Origin: Pseudomonadota bacterium
GTDB lineage: Bacteria; Pseudomonadota; Alphaproteobacteria; Sphingomonadales; Sphingomonadaceae
Reading direction: 5' to 3'
DNA length: 7,026 bases
Assembly (NCBI GenBank): GCA_023386515.1
Contig: JAEWJQ010000256.1
Location: 1 to 7,026, forward strand
Numbering within the stretch: the first letter of the stretch is position 1; each line of letters opens with the position of its first letter. A program made the translations under genes and the position numbers. Shown in pieces: positions 1 through 5,886 of the stretch. The notes under the pieces were generated by a model. It ran no database searches. It was given only the letters and a program-made list of their open reading frames with translations, and was not told where the DNA came from.

Positions 1-1
1 T

Positions 2-526
2 GTCGGGGCCGAGGTCGCGATCGGATCGCTGATCGTCAACTATCTGATGCAGCCTTCGACGCTGGCGCTGACCGGCCAGGAAGCCGGCAAGCACGTGCCC
101 TTCTACTGGGGCGGCGCGCTGATCGGCCGGTTCATCGGCGCGGCCATCCTGGCCCGGGTCTCGCCGGGCAAGGTGCTGGCCAGCGTTGCCACCGGTGCGA
201 TCGCGCTGATCCTCATCTCCGCTAATACCACGGGTGCGATATCCGGCTGGTCGTTGCTCGCCATCGGCCTGATGAATTCGATCATGTTCCCGACGATCTT
301 CAGCCTGGCGAGCGAAGGGCTTGGCAAGCGCGCGGCGGAAGGTTCGGGCGTGATCGCCACCGCGATCGTTGGCGGCGCGATCATCCCGCCGCTGACCGGC
401 ATGCTCGCCGACCAAAGCGGCTCGCTGCACTTTGCCCTGCTGCTGCCGGCGATCTGCTATGCGATCATCCTGTCCTACGGCATTTATGCACGCCGCCCGG
501 CGCCTGAGGTCGAGCGCGCCGCCTGA
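2..526 (+). CDS. MFS sugar transporter, FucP/GluP type (C-terminal part, 5' end outside window)
   Basis: The reading frame is open from the first bases to a TGA and gives the last 174 residues of an inner-membrane sugar transporter; the usual length of about 400-440 aa means more than half the gene lies upstream. The visible segment opens with VGAEVAIGSLIVNYL, followed by YWGGALIGRFIGA. Both are characteristic of the fucose/glucose/galactose:H+ symporter branch of the major facilitator superfamily. About five hydrophobic helices follow, with a short charged tail ending RRPAPEVERAA. Known for the family: proton-coupled uptake of monosaccharides. The exact sugar cannot be read from this half, so I give no gene symbol. 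It converges on the CoA-transferase gene, with 24 bp between the two stop codons. Confidence 0.88.
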   Translation, partial: VGAEVAIGSLIVNYLMQPSTLALTGQEAGKHVPFYWGGALIGRFIGAAILARVSPGKVLASVATGAIALILISANTTGAISGWSLLAIGLMNSIMFPTIFSLASEGLGKRAAEGSGVIATAIVGGAIIPPLTGMLADQSGSLHFALLLPAICYAIILSYGIYARRPAPEVERAA

Positions 527-532
527 GCCCGT

Positions 533-546
533 CCGCGCCGGCGCGG
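533..546. repeat. 14-bp perfect GC palindrome between convergent genes
   Basis: CCGCGCCGGCGCGG is its own reverse complement and fills most of the 24-bp gap between the two convergent stop codons. As RNA it could form a 5-bp all-GC stem with a CCGG tetraloop on either strand. There is no T-tract on either side, so it is not a classical intrinsic terminator. It may still act as a bidirectional 3' end or pause hairpin. In DNA this GC-rich, chance is also a reasonable explanation. Confidence 0.35.
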
Positions 547-550
547 GGGA

Positions 551-1660
551 TCAGGCGTCGCCCGATCCCTTGCGCGGAGCGGGGCGCCCCAACGCCAGTT
601 CCGCGTCGGAGAAACGGATCGGCGTGCGCAGGCCGCGGATCGGCGGATGGTCGAGCACCATGCCGCGCGCGGCGATCTGTGAGTCGGCCAGGGCCTGTTC
701 GACGGTGTTGATCGGTCCCGCCGGCACACCGGCCGCCTCCAGCCGGGCGAGCAGGTCGTCGCGGGCAAAGCTGCGGGTGGCGGCGGTGACCGCCGCCGTC
801 AATGCGTCGCGATCGGCGACACGGCCGGCATTGGTCGCCCAGCCGGGGCTGGGTTCGATGCCGACGACCGTGCAGAAGCGCGCGAACTGCCCGTCGTTGC
901 CGACCGCGAGGATGAACCAGCCGTCCGCCGTCTCGAACACCGCATAGGGTGCGATGTTGACGTGCGCGTTGCCGAGCCGCGGCGGATTGATGCCGCTGGC
1001 GAAGTAATTGGCGGCCTGGTTAGCGAGCACGCCGACCATCGAATCGAACAGCGCCATGTCGATGTGCTGGCCGCGGCCGGTGCGTGTCCGCATCGCCAGC
1101 GCCGCCTGGATCGCGATCACCGCATACAGGCCGGTGGTGATGTCGGCCATGGCGACGCCGATCTTCTGCGGGGCGCCGTCCGGCTCGCCGGTCAGGCTCA
1201 TCATACCGCTCATGCCCTGGACGATATAGTCGTAGCCGGCGCGATGCGCATAGGGGCCGTTCTGGCCGAACCCGGTGATCGAGCAATAGACGAGCCGCGG
1301 ATTGACCGCCGCCAGGCTGGCATAGTCGAGCCCGTACCGCGCAAGGCCGCCGACCTTGAAGTTCTCGATCAGCACGTCGGCTTCGGCGGCAAGCGCCCGG
1401 ACCTGCGCCTGGCCCGCCGCGGTGGTGAAGTCGATGACGTGGCTGGTCTTGCCGCGGTTGCAGGCATGGAAATAGGCGGCGTCGCGGCTGCCGTCGGGAT
1501 TGTCGACGAAGGGCGGGCCCCAGGTCCGGGTATCGTCGCCCGCCGGGCTTTCGACCTTGGTAACCTCGGCGCCGAGGTCGGCGAGTACCTGGCCCGCCCA
1601 AGGACCTGCGAGAATGCGCGCAAGCTCGAGGACCTTGAGGCCGGCGAGGGGGGGGGTCAC
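551..1660 (-). CDS. Class III CoA-transferase (CaiB/BaiF family), probably glutarate CoA-transferase
   Basis: This 369-aa protein has the usual class III CoA-transferase length. The N-terminus is typical (PLAGLKVLELARILAGPWAGQ, residues 5-25, then LADLGAEVTKVE, 26-37), followed by NRGKTSHVIDF (68-78), DVLIENFKVGG (95-105) and YCSITGFGQNGPYAHRAGYD (125-144). The catalytic Asp that forms the aspartyl-CoA anhydride in this family is most likely Asp173, in MADITTG. The start is GTG, 10 bp after the gcdH stop, so the two genes are co-transcribed. Next to gcdH, the best-supported role is transfer of CoA from succinyl-CoA or a similar donor to glutarate, like human SUGCT. Substrate choice rests on context. 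The family also contains formyl-, carnitine- and mesaconyl-CoA transferases. A C9 run covers codons 2-5. Confidence 0.9.
   Translation of the reverse strand: MTPPLAGLKVLELARILAGPWAGQVLADLGAEVTKVESPAGDDTRTWGPPFVDNPDGSRDAAYFHACNRGKTSHVIDFTTAAGQAQVRALAAEADVLIENFKVGGLARYGLDYASLAAVNPRLVYCSITGFGQNGPYAHRAGYDYIVQGMSGMMSLTGEPDGAPQKIGVAMADITTGLYAVIAIQAALAMRTRTGRGQHIDMALFDSMVGVLANQAANYFASGINPPRLGNAHVNIAPYAVFETADGWFILAVGNDGQFARFCTVVGIEPSPGWATNAGRVADRDALTAAVTAATRSFARDDLLARLEAAGVPAGPINTVEQALADSQIAARGMVLDHPPIRGLRTPIRFSDAELALGRPAPRKGSGDA
1648..1656. repeat. Nine-base homopolymer (G9 on +, C9 in the coding strand)
   Basis: The coding strand reads GTG-A-C9-TC, so the run lies in codons 2-5 of the CoA-transferase gene. 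Loss of one C would put translation in a frame that stops near 1369. Gain of one C would lead into a frame that stops near 1020. Either change would abolish the enzyme. Tracts of this length are prone to polymerase slippage and also to sequencing error. Confidence 0.9.
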
Positions 1661-1670
1661 GCCGCCCCGC

Positions 1671-2855
1671 TCAAAACGCCGCGATCCCCGTGATCGCGCG
1701 GCCGAGGATCAGCGCGTGGACGTCGTGCGCGCCCTCGTAGGTGTTGACTGTCTCCAGGTTCATGACGTGGCGCATCACCTGATATTCGCCGGAGATACCG
1801 TTGCCGCCGTGCATGTCGCGCGCCGTCCGGGCGATGTCGAGCGCCTTGCCGACATTGTTGCGCTTGACGATGCTGACCATCTCCGGCGCGAAGCGGCCTT
1901 CGTCCATCAGCCGCCCGACGCGCAGGGACGCCTGCAGGCCGAGCGCGATCTCCGTCTCCATGTCGGCGAGCTTCTTCTGGTACAGCTGCCGCCCGGCGAG
2001 CGGGGTGCCGAACTGCTTGCGGTCGAGGCCATATTGCCGCGCGGCGTGGAAGCAGAATTCGGCGGCACCGAGCGCCCCCCAGCTGATCCCGTAGCGGGCG
2101 CGGTTGAGACAGCCGAACGGGCCCTTCAATCCCTCGACATGCGGCAGCAGCGCGTCCTCGCCGACCGCGACCTCGTCCATCATCACCATGCCGGTGATCG
2201 ACGCGCGCAAGCTGAGCTTGCCCTCGATCTTCGGCGCCGACAGGCCGGCCATGCCCTTGTCGAGGATGAAGCCGCGGATCGCCCCGCCATGCGCATCGGA
2301 CTTGGCCCAGATCACGAAGACGTCGGCGATCGGGCTGTTCGAGATCCAGGTCTTGGCGCCCGAAATCACGTAGCCGCCGTCGACCTGGCGCGCGCGCGTG
2401 GTCATGCCGCCGGGGTCGGAACCGGCATCCGGCTCGGTCAGGCCGAAACAGCCGATCCATTCGCCGCTGGCGAGCTTGGGCAGATATTTGCGCTTCTGCG
2501 CGTCCGAGCCATAGGCATGGATCGGGTACATCACCAGGCTCGACTGAACGCTCATCATCGAGCGATAGCCGGAGTCGACGCGTTCCACCTCGCGCGCGAC
2601 CAGGCCATAGGCGACGTAGCTCGTCCCGACGCCGCCGAACTCTTCGGGAATGGTCGGGCCGAGCAAGCCGAGTTCGCCCATCTCGCGAAAGATCGCGGGA
2701 TCGGTATGTTCGTGCTGGAACGCCTCGACGATCCGCGGGGCGAGCCGGTCCTGCGCATAGGCGCGTGCCGTATCGCGGATCATCCGCTCGTCTTCGGTCA
2801 GCTGCTCGTCGAGCAGGAACGGATCCGCCCAGTCGAACTTGCCCATACCGGCCAT
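1671..2855 (-). CDS. gcdH: Glutaryl-CoA dehydrogenase
   Basis: A 394-aa FAD-dependent acyl-CoA dehydrogenase that converts glutaryl-CoA to crotonyl-CoA and CO2 in lysine, tryptophan and glutarate breakdown, passing electrons to ETF. Visible marks: the N-terminal helical domain with [14 protein letters not shown] (96-109), whose Arg98 corresponds to the substrate-carboxylate arginine of the human enzyme and separates GCDH from other acyl-CoA dehydrogenases; the FAD-binding [15 protein letters not shown] (135-149) and [18 protein letters not shown] (168-185); [14 protein letters not shown] (273-286); [14 protein letters not shown] (345-358); and [20 protein letters not shown] (371-390), with Glu374 as catalytic base. 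Length matches bacterial GCDH without a mitochondrial presequence. The ATG at 2855 has a strong GGAG Shine-Dalgarno 8 bp upstream, sitting inside a hairpin. It is first in an operon with the CoA-transferase. Confidence 0.96.
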   Translation of the reverse strand: MAGMGKFDWADPFLLDEQLTEDERMIRDTARAYAQDRLAPRIVEAFQHEHTDPAIFREMGELGLLGPTIPEEFGGVGTSYVAYGLVAREVERVDSGYRSMMSVQSSLVMYPIHAYGSDAQKRKYLPKLASGEWIGCFGLTEPDAGSDPGGMTTRARQVDGGYVISGAKTWISNSPIADVFVIWAKSDAHGGAIRGFILDKGMAGLSAPKIEGKLSLRASITGMVMMDEVAVGEDALLPHVEGLKGPFGCLNRARYGISWGALGAAEFCFHAARQYGLDRKQFGTPLAGRQLYQKKLADMETEIALGLQASLRVGRLMDEGRFAPEMVSIVKRNNVGKALDIARTARDMHGGNGISGEYQVMRHVMNLETVNTYEGAHDVHALILGRAITGIAAF

Positions 2856-2859
2856 GCGT

Positions 2860-2878
2860 CACTCTCCTTTGGAGGGTG
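2860..2878 (-). promoter_or_regulatory. Hairpin containing the gcdH Shine-Dalgarno
   Basis: In the gcdH transcript CACCCTCC, a loop AAA and GGAGAGTG pair in 7 of 8 positions (one C-A mismatch). The GGAG ribosome-binding sequence (2864-2867) lies in the 3' arm, 8 nt before the ATG. If the stem forms, it would hide the ribosome-binding site and limit initiation. The pairing is directly visible. Any regulatory role is inference, since an SD next to a CU-rich stretch can pair by chance. Confidence 0.45.
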
Positions 2879-2910
2879 CGGTACGGGGGAAGGGGCGGAG
2901 AGGCAAGCCG

Positions 2911-2936
2911 TGCCCCTCCCATCTGCGGAAGGGGCA
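2911..2936. repeat. Imperfect inverted repeat 3' of the TonB receptor gene
   Basis: TGCCCCT (2911-2917) and AGGGGCA (2930-2936) form a 7-bp stem. It is extended by two GC pairs after one mismatch, closing on the loop ATCTGC. It lies about 40 bp downstream of the receptor stop codon, on the way to gcdH, so it could be a transcript-end or 3'-stabilising hairpin. No T-run follows on the minus strand, so a rho-independent terminator is not supported. GGAAGGGGC occurs here (2927-2935) and again at 2888-2896, giving the 120-bp gap a repetitive, REP-like look. Confidence 0.4.
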
Positions 2937-2975
2937 GGCGGCGTCGGCGCGTTCCGCCGGAGGTTCGACCGGTTC

Positions 2976-5126
2976 TTACAAGCCGAAGCGCAGGGTCGCG
3001 CGAAGGTCGCGCCCGGCAAGGGGAGCGAAATCCTTGAGGAAGCTGGAATGCCGGCGGGCGACGACATCGAAGACGTTGTTCGCCGACAGCAACAGGCTGG
3101 TCCGGGTCTCGCCGCCCCAGGGCTTCAGCGACAGCGAAGCATTGACCATCGTATAGTCGCTGGTCCGCGTCTCGAACGCCGCGAGCCGGTTCTGCGGGAA
3201 GGCATGTTCCACCTCGACCCGGCCGCTCAACCGGTCACCCTGCGCCTCGATGCCGCCGAGCACGCGAGCCGGCGGAATACGCGGCGCCGGCCCTAGGTCG
3301 ACGATCGTCGCGCGGACATAGTCGCCGAGCAGATCGGCATTGATCGCATAGTCGCCGAGCTGCGCCAGCTTCACCGATCCGTCCGCCTCGAAGCCCCAAT
3401 AACGGGCGTCGCGCTGCTGATATTGGAAGCAGGGCAGGTCGACATCGCGCCCCGATGGCGCGGCGGCGGCGGCGCACACCGCCTGATCGACCTGATTCTC
3501 GGAGATATAGTTGGTGAACCAGTTGTAATAGGCCGAGGCGTCGAAACTGAATCCGGTGCCATGGGCGTGCAACGTCGCCTCCAGTCCCCACGACTTTTCG
3601 AGCCGGAAGTCGGGGCTGCCGAGCTCATAGGCCTGGGTGCCGGCGTGCGCGCCGTTCGCGAACAATTCCTCCGCCGACGGCGCGCGCTCGGTGCGGGAGC
3701 CGTTGATGCCGACACGGATCGCATCGCTCAGCGCATAGGAGGCGCCGAGCGAACCCGACACCGCCTCGAAATGACGCTTGCCCGAAAAGAAGCGCAGATC
3801 GTCGGCCGGGGTCCGCGCGGCAAGATCGCTGATCTCGTAGCGCAGGCCGCCCTCCGCCCGGAAAGGTCCGCTGGCATATTGCTGCAGGGTGAAGAGGCCG
3901 GTCTGATTGGTCTCGTTCTTCGGCAGGAAGGCCTCATCGCCCTTCACGTCGAACTGACGGTTGAAATATTGAACGCCGCTCGCACCCTGCCAACCGCCGC
4001 GATTGGCCTGGACGAGTTCCAGCCGACCCTCGAGACCGTTGTTGTAGAAGGCGGTGCCGACGCTGCCATCCTCCTCCAGCTCGAAATGGCGGTACGTCGC
4101 CTGGCCGGCGCGGATACGGATCCGGTCCAGAAAGCCGCCGCCGGTCTGCACCTCGCCGCGCAGGTCGACGCGGTTTTGCACGACGGACAGACGCGGCGCC
4201 TCCTGCTCCTGGCCGACCTGCGTCGCGAAACGGATCGGCACGCCATAGAGGCTGTCGTAATGGCTGTAGCTGATGCCGAGATTGCCGGTATCGGTGATGA
4301 GCGTCGCGCCGGCCCCGGCGGTCCATGTCTCGGCGGCGGTATTGGGCAGCCGGTTGCGCAGCGCGGCGGAGGCGGCAAAATCGATCGGCTCGTCGGCGCC
4401 CGGTTGCGGCAGACCGACCTGGCTGAGTGCCGCGGCGCGCGCCTGGGGCGACAGGAGATAGCCGTGGCCGGTGCGCAGATCGTCCGACTTCAAATAGGAG
4501 CCGTCGGCGTGGAGGACGAGATGGTCGCCGACCGCGACGTCACCCGCCATGCCGCCCGACCGCTCGTTGGCCGCGGAGCCGTAATTGGCAATGCCGTTCA
4601 GCCGATAGCCGTCTTTTGGCACGGTGCGCGGGATGCGCGTATCGATGACGTTGACGACACCGCCGACGGCGGACGATCCGAATAGCAGCGCGGATGGGCC
4701 GCGCAGCACCTCGACGCGTTCCGCCAGCAGCGGGTCGATGATCACCGCATGATCGACCGAGGTGTTGGACACGTCGATCGAGCCGATGCCGTCGGTGAGC
4801 ACGCGGACGCGGTCACCCTGGAAACCACGCAGGATCGGCCGCGAAGCACTCGGCCCGAAGGACGTGGCCGAGACGCCGGGCTGACGGGCGAGGGTTTCGC
4901 CGATCGTTGGGCGAAGTTCGCGGGTCAGTTCCTCGCCGGACAGGACGGTCGTGCCCTGCAGCACGTCGCGTTCGCTCTGGTCGATCGGCGCGGAGACGAT
5001 GATGTCGCGGCTGTGATCCTGTTGTGCGGTGCTGCCGGGCACGGTGTCGGTGGCGATCTGGGCGCTGGCCGGCGCTGCGGTCAGGGCAAGGCCGGCGGTA
5101 CCGGCCAACAGGGCAAGACGTGCCAT
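2976..5126 (-). CDS. TonB-dependent outer-membrane receptor, ZnuD-like (putative zinc/metal uptake)
   Basis: 716 aa from the preferred ATG at 5126, which has GGAG 5 nt upstream; an in-frame ATG at 5141 adds five residues but has no SD. Signal peptide MARLALLAGTAGLALTAAPASA, likely cut after residue 22. A TonB-box-like DIIVSAP lies at 41-47. The plug domain carries TIGETLARQPGVSATSFG, then RPILRGFQGDRVRVLTDG, SVDHAVIIDPLLAERVEVLR and SSAVGGVVNVIDTRIP (to about 166). A 22-strand barrel type region follows, with ERAPSAEELFANGAH (480-494) and HSSFLKD (693-699) near the C-terminus. These landmarks match my memory of neisserial ZnuD, including the Asp-His (125-126) that contributes to its zinc site. 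The His-rich loop of ZnuD is absent. Cys551 and Cys566 may form a loop disulfide. Role: energy-dependent import across the outer membrane. Zinc is the best guess; another metal or chelate is possible. Confidence 0.9.
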   Translation of the reverse strand: MARLALLAGTAGLALTAAPASAQIATDTVPGSTAQQDHSRDIIVSAPIDQSERDVLQGTTVLSGEELTRELRPTIGETLARQPGVSATSFGPSASRPILRGFQGDRVRVLTDGIGSIDVSNTSVDHAVIIDPLLAERVEVLRGPSALLFGSSAVGGVVNVIDTRIPRTVPKDGYRLNGIANYGSAANERSGGMAGDVAVGDHLVLHADGSYLKSDDLRTGHGYLLSPQARAAALSQVGLPQPGADEPIDFAASAALRNRLPNTAAETWTAGAGATLITDTGNLGISYSHYDSLYGVPIRFATQVGQEQEAPRLSVVQNRVDLRGEVQTGGGFLDRIRIRAGQATYRHFELEEDGSVGTAFYNNGLEGRLELVQANRGGWQGASGVQYFNRQFDVKGDEAFLPKNETNQTGLFTLQQYASGPFRAEGGLRYEISDLAARTPADDLRFFSGKRHFEAVSGSLGASYALSDAIRVGINGSRTERAPSAEELFANGAHAGTQAYELGSPDFRLEKSWGLEATLHAHGTGFSFDASAYYNWFTNYISENQVDQAVCAAAAAPSGRDVDLPCFQYQQRDARYWGFEADGSVKLAQLGDYAINADLLGDYVRATIVDLGPAPRIPPARVLGGIEAQGDRLSGRVEVEHAFPQNRLAAFETRTSDYTMVNASLSLKPWGGETRTSLLLSANNVFDVVARRHSSFLKDFAPLAGRDLRATLRFGL

Positions 5127-5131
5127 TGATA

Positions 5132-5135
5132 CTCC
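5132..5135 (-). promoter_or_regulatory. Ribosome binding site deciding the receptor start
   Basis: GGAG on the minus strand, 5 nt before the ATG at 5126. The alternative upstream ATG at 5141 is preceded by CACCAAATTCGT, without purine-rich complementarity to 16S rRNA. The shorter start also begins a cleaner signal peptide (MARLALLAG). Confidence 0.6.
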
Positions 5136-5174
5136 AAGCATACGAATTTGGTGCGATGCAGCACCGTCTAGCGG

Positions 5175-5192
5175 TGATGTTACATTATATCA
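5175..5192. promoter_or_regulatory. Zur-like AT-rich operator candidate upstream of the TonB receptor
   Basis: TGATGTTACATTATATCA is an imperfect palindrome with 6 of 9 base pairs symmetrical (TGAT at one end, ATCA at the other). It stands out in very GC-rich surroundings. The GATGTTA half resembles half-sites of proteobacterial Zur boxes, and the gene it precedes is ZnuD-like, a class commonly repressed by Zur. It overlaps a TATAAT on the minus strand, so bound repressor would block transcription. Motif assignment is from memory; a Fur-family site for another metal is the main alternative. Confidence 0.45.
5184..5189 (-). promoter_or_regulatory. Candidate -10 element for the TonB receptor gene
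   Basis: A perfect TATAAT reads on the minus strand inside the operator-like palindrome, 57 bp before the chosen start codon. At 17-bp spacing the -35 would be AATCTG (5212-5207), which is weak, so the promoter may depend on an activator or simply be strong only at -10. The position implies a leader of about 50 nt. Confidence 0.45.
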
Positions 5193-5228
5193 AAGGCAAA
5201 TTTCATCAGATTGGCGGTTTCTGACGTC

Positions 5229-5534
5229 TTATCGGGCGGCGATCAGGAGAATCGCGAGCGTTACCGATTCGGGCGCAACCAGTTCCACCGCGAGATCGGC
5301 GACCAGCGCACCGGGGACGGTAAGCTCGGCCTCCGGCAGACGGTCGAGCCACGATCGCGCGGCTCCGTCCACCGCGCAGCGGAGCATCACCCTGCTGCCG
5401 TCGAAGGTCGCGCTGGCCCAGGGCTCCTCGGTCAGGGCCACCGGCTCGATCTGGATTCCGGCCAGGGCTGCGTCACGGCGCAGGGCGCGGATCAGCCGTC
5501 CGGTTTGGCCGTGAAGGTTCGTTTCGGTGCTCAT
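5229..5534 (-). CDS. Conserved-looking hypothetical protein, 101 aa
   Basis: I do not recognise a named family. The protein has a polar, basic N-terminus (TGRLIRALRRDAALAGI, 11-27), then a beta-rich, largely acidic body with PWASATFDGSRVMLRC (38-53), ARSWLDRLPEAELTVPG (59-75) and VADLAVELVAPESVTLAILLIAAR at the end. There is no signal peptide; the C-terminal hydrophobic stretch looks like a beta-strand rather than a membrane helix. The start ATG overlaps the stop of the upstream 85-aa gene as ATGA, which implies translational coupling. GGGGGG lies 7 nt before the start as a possible SD. The two proteins probably act together, perhaps as partners, but nothing shows what they do. Confidence 0.75.
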   Translation of the reverse strand: MSTETNLHGQTGRLIRALRRDAALAGIQIEPVALTEEPWASATFDGSRVMLRCAVDGAARSWLDRLPEAELTVPGALVADLAVELVAPESVTLAILLIAAR

Positions 5535-5788
5535 GACATCGCCCCCCGATTGGCGGCGACGTCGCTGACGAGGCAGGGGCGGCCGGTCCGAACGGCATTC
5601 TCGCCGCGAGGCGCGACCGGATCGCTTGCGATGAAATCGCGGATGCGCCGCTCCATCGCCGGCCGCGGTTGACGGCCGCGCTTCAGGTCGTGGACCAGGC
5701 GCGGATCGTTGACCGCCAATCGACCAAACAGGGTCGCCGGCATCCGCGTCCGCGCGAGATATTGGTTGATGTCATACAGCACCGTCAT
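5531..5788 (-). CDS. Small HTH-like protein, 85 aa, unknown function
   Basis: Residues 1-50 (YDINQYLARTRMPATLFGRL, then AVNDPRLVHDLKRGRQPRP and MERRIRDFI) look like a short helix-turn-helix. There is a TxFGRLA helix, a turn at NDP, a basic helix with LVHDLKRGR, and a closing helix. This resembles Cro- or XRE-like domains and small proteins I associate with sphingomonads. The C-terminal 30 residues are low in predicted structure (SDPVAPRGENAVRTGRPCL) and include one Cys. The ATG is preceded by GGAGG at 5 nt, a strong SD. It is the first gene of a coupled pair, divergent from the S24 regulator across a 94-bp region full of operator-like repeats. This suggests a DNA-binding partner or target of that regulator. 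HTH assignment is by eye only. Confidence 0.72.
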   Translation of the reverse strand: MTVLYDINQYLARTRMPATLFGRLAVNDPRLVHDLKRGRQPRPAMERRIRDFIASDPVAPRGENAVRTGRPCLVSDVAANRGAMS

Positions 5789-5819
5789 CGCTCCCTCCCG
5801 AGTCCGAGTCCGTCGGAAT

Positions 5820-5834
5820 GTTCATGACGTGTTC
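5820..5834. promoter_or_regulatory. GTTC-N7-GTTC direct repeat: candidate LexA (SOS) box
   Basis: GTTC (5820-5823), seven bases, GTTC (5831-5834). This exact spaced direct repeat is the described LexA operator of alphaproteobacteria such as Rhodobacter, Rhizobium and Caulobacter. It lies in the intergenic region, 32 bp upstream of the 85-aa gene start and about 50 bp upstream of the S24 regulator, where bound LexA could repress one or both promoters. Eight fixed bases could occur by chance somewhere in several kilobases, but much less readily within 94 bp of promoter DNA. Confidence 0.5.
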
Positions 5835-5838
5835 CGCC

Positions 5839-5846
5839 AAATCCTA
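5839..5846. promoter_or_regulatory. Third operator half-site AAATCCTA
   Basis: AAATCCTA here repeats exactly at 5860-5867 within the palindrome, 21 bp apart, that is two helical turns on the same DNA face. It would suit a second repressor dimer bound cooperatively with the first. On the minus strand it reads TAGGAT, a weak -10 match (4 of 6) suitably placed for the 85-aa gene. Confidence 0.45.
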
Positions 5847-5850
5847 CTTG

Positions 5851-5869
5851 TCTAGGAAAAAATCCTAGA
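5851..5869. promoter_or_regulatory. Perfect inverted repeat, probable operator of the S24 regulator
   Basis: TCTAGGA and TCCTAGA are exact inverse complements separated by AAAAA, a 7-5-7 dyad centred at 5860. It ends 13 bp before the GTG start of the S24 gene. The size and symmetry fit a dimeric HTH repressor, and the position fits autoregulation plus control of the divergent 85-aa gene. It is not followed by a T-run in the right place to be a terminator and it precedes both genes. Confidence 0.6.
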
Positions 5870-5871
5870 TT

Positions 5872-5886
5872 ATGGACAGACGGTGA
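5872..5886 (+). other. Four-codon mini-ORF (MDRR) overlapping the S24 start
   Basis: ATG GAC AGA CGG TGA begins 11 bp upstream of the S24 GTG start, and its TGA overlaps that GTG as GTGA. If translated it could feed ribosomes into the poorly preceded GTG start. No clear SD precedes this ATG, and the promoter may lie so close that the ATG is not on the transcript, so its use is uncertain. Confidence 0.25.

Noticed and set aside
1657..2922. 421-aa minus-strand frame overlapping gcdH out of frame
   Set aside because: It is Arg/Gly/Ala-rich, has no motifs, and covers the gcdH frame whose catalytic and FAD motifs are intact.
2911..2936. Rho-independent terminator after the receptor gene
   Set aside because: A stem is present but no T-tract follows on the minus strand; kept only as an inverted repeat.
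1500..3296. 598-aa open frame on the plus strand opposite gcdH and the CoA-transferase
   Set aside because: It is antisense to two clearly recognisable enzymes, rich in Arg, Ala and Asp as expected from reading high-GC codons backwards, and has no family motifs. The same applies to the plus-strand frame at 3423-4685 opposite the receptor.
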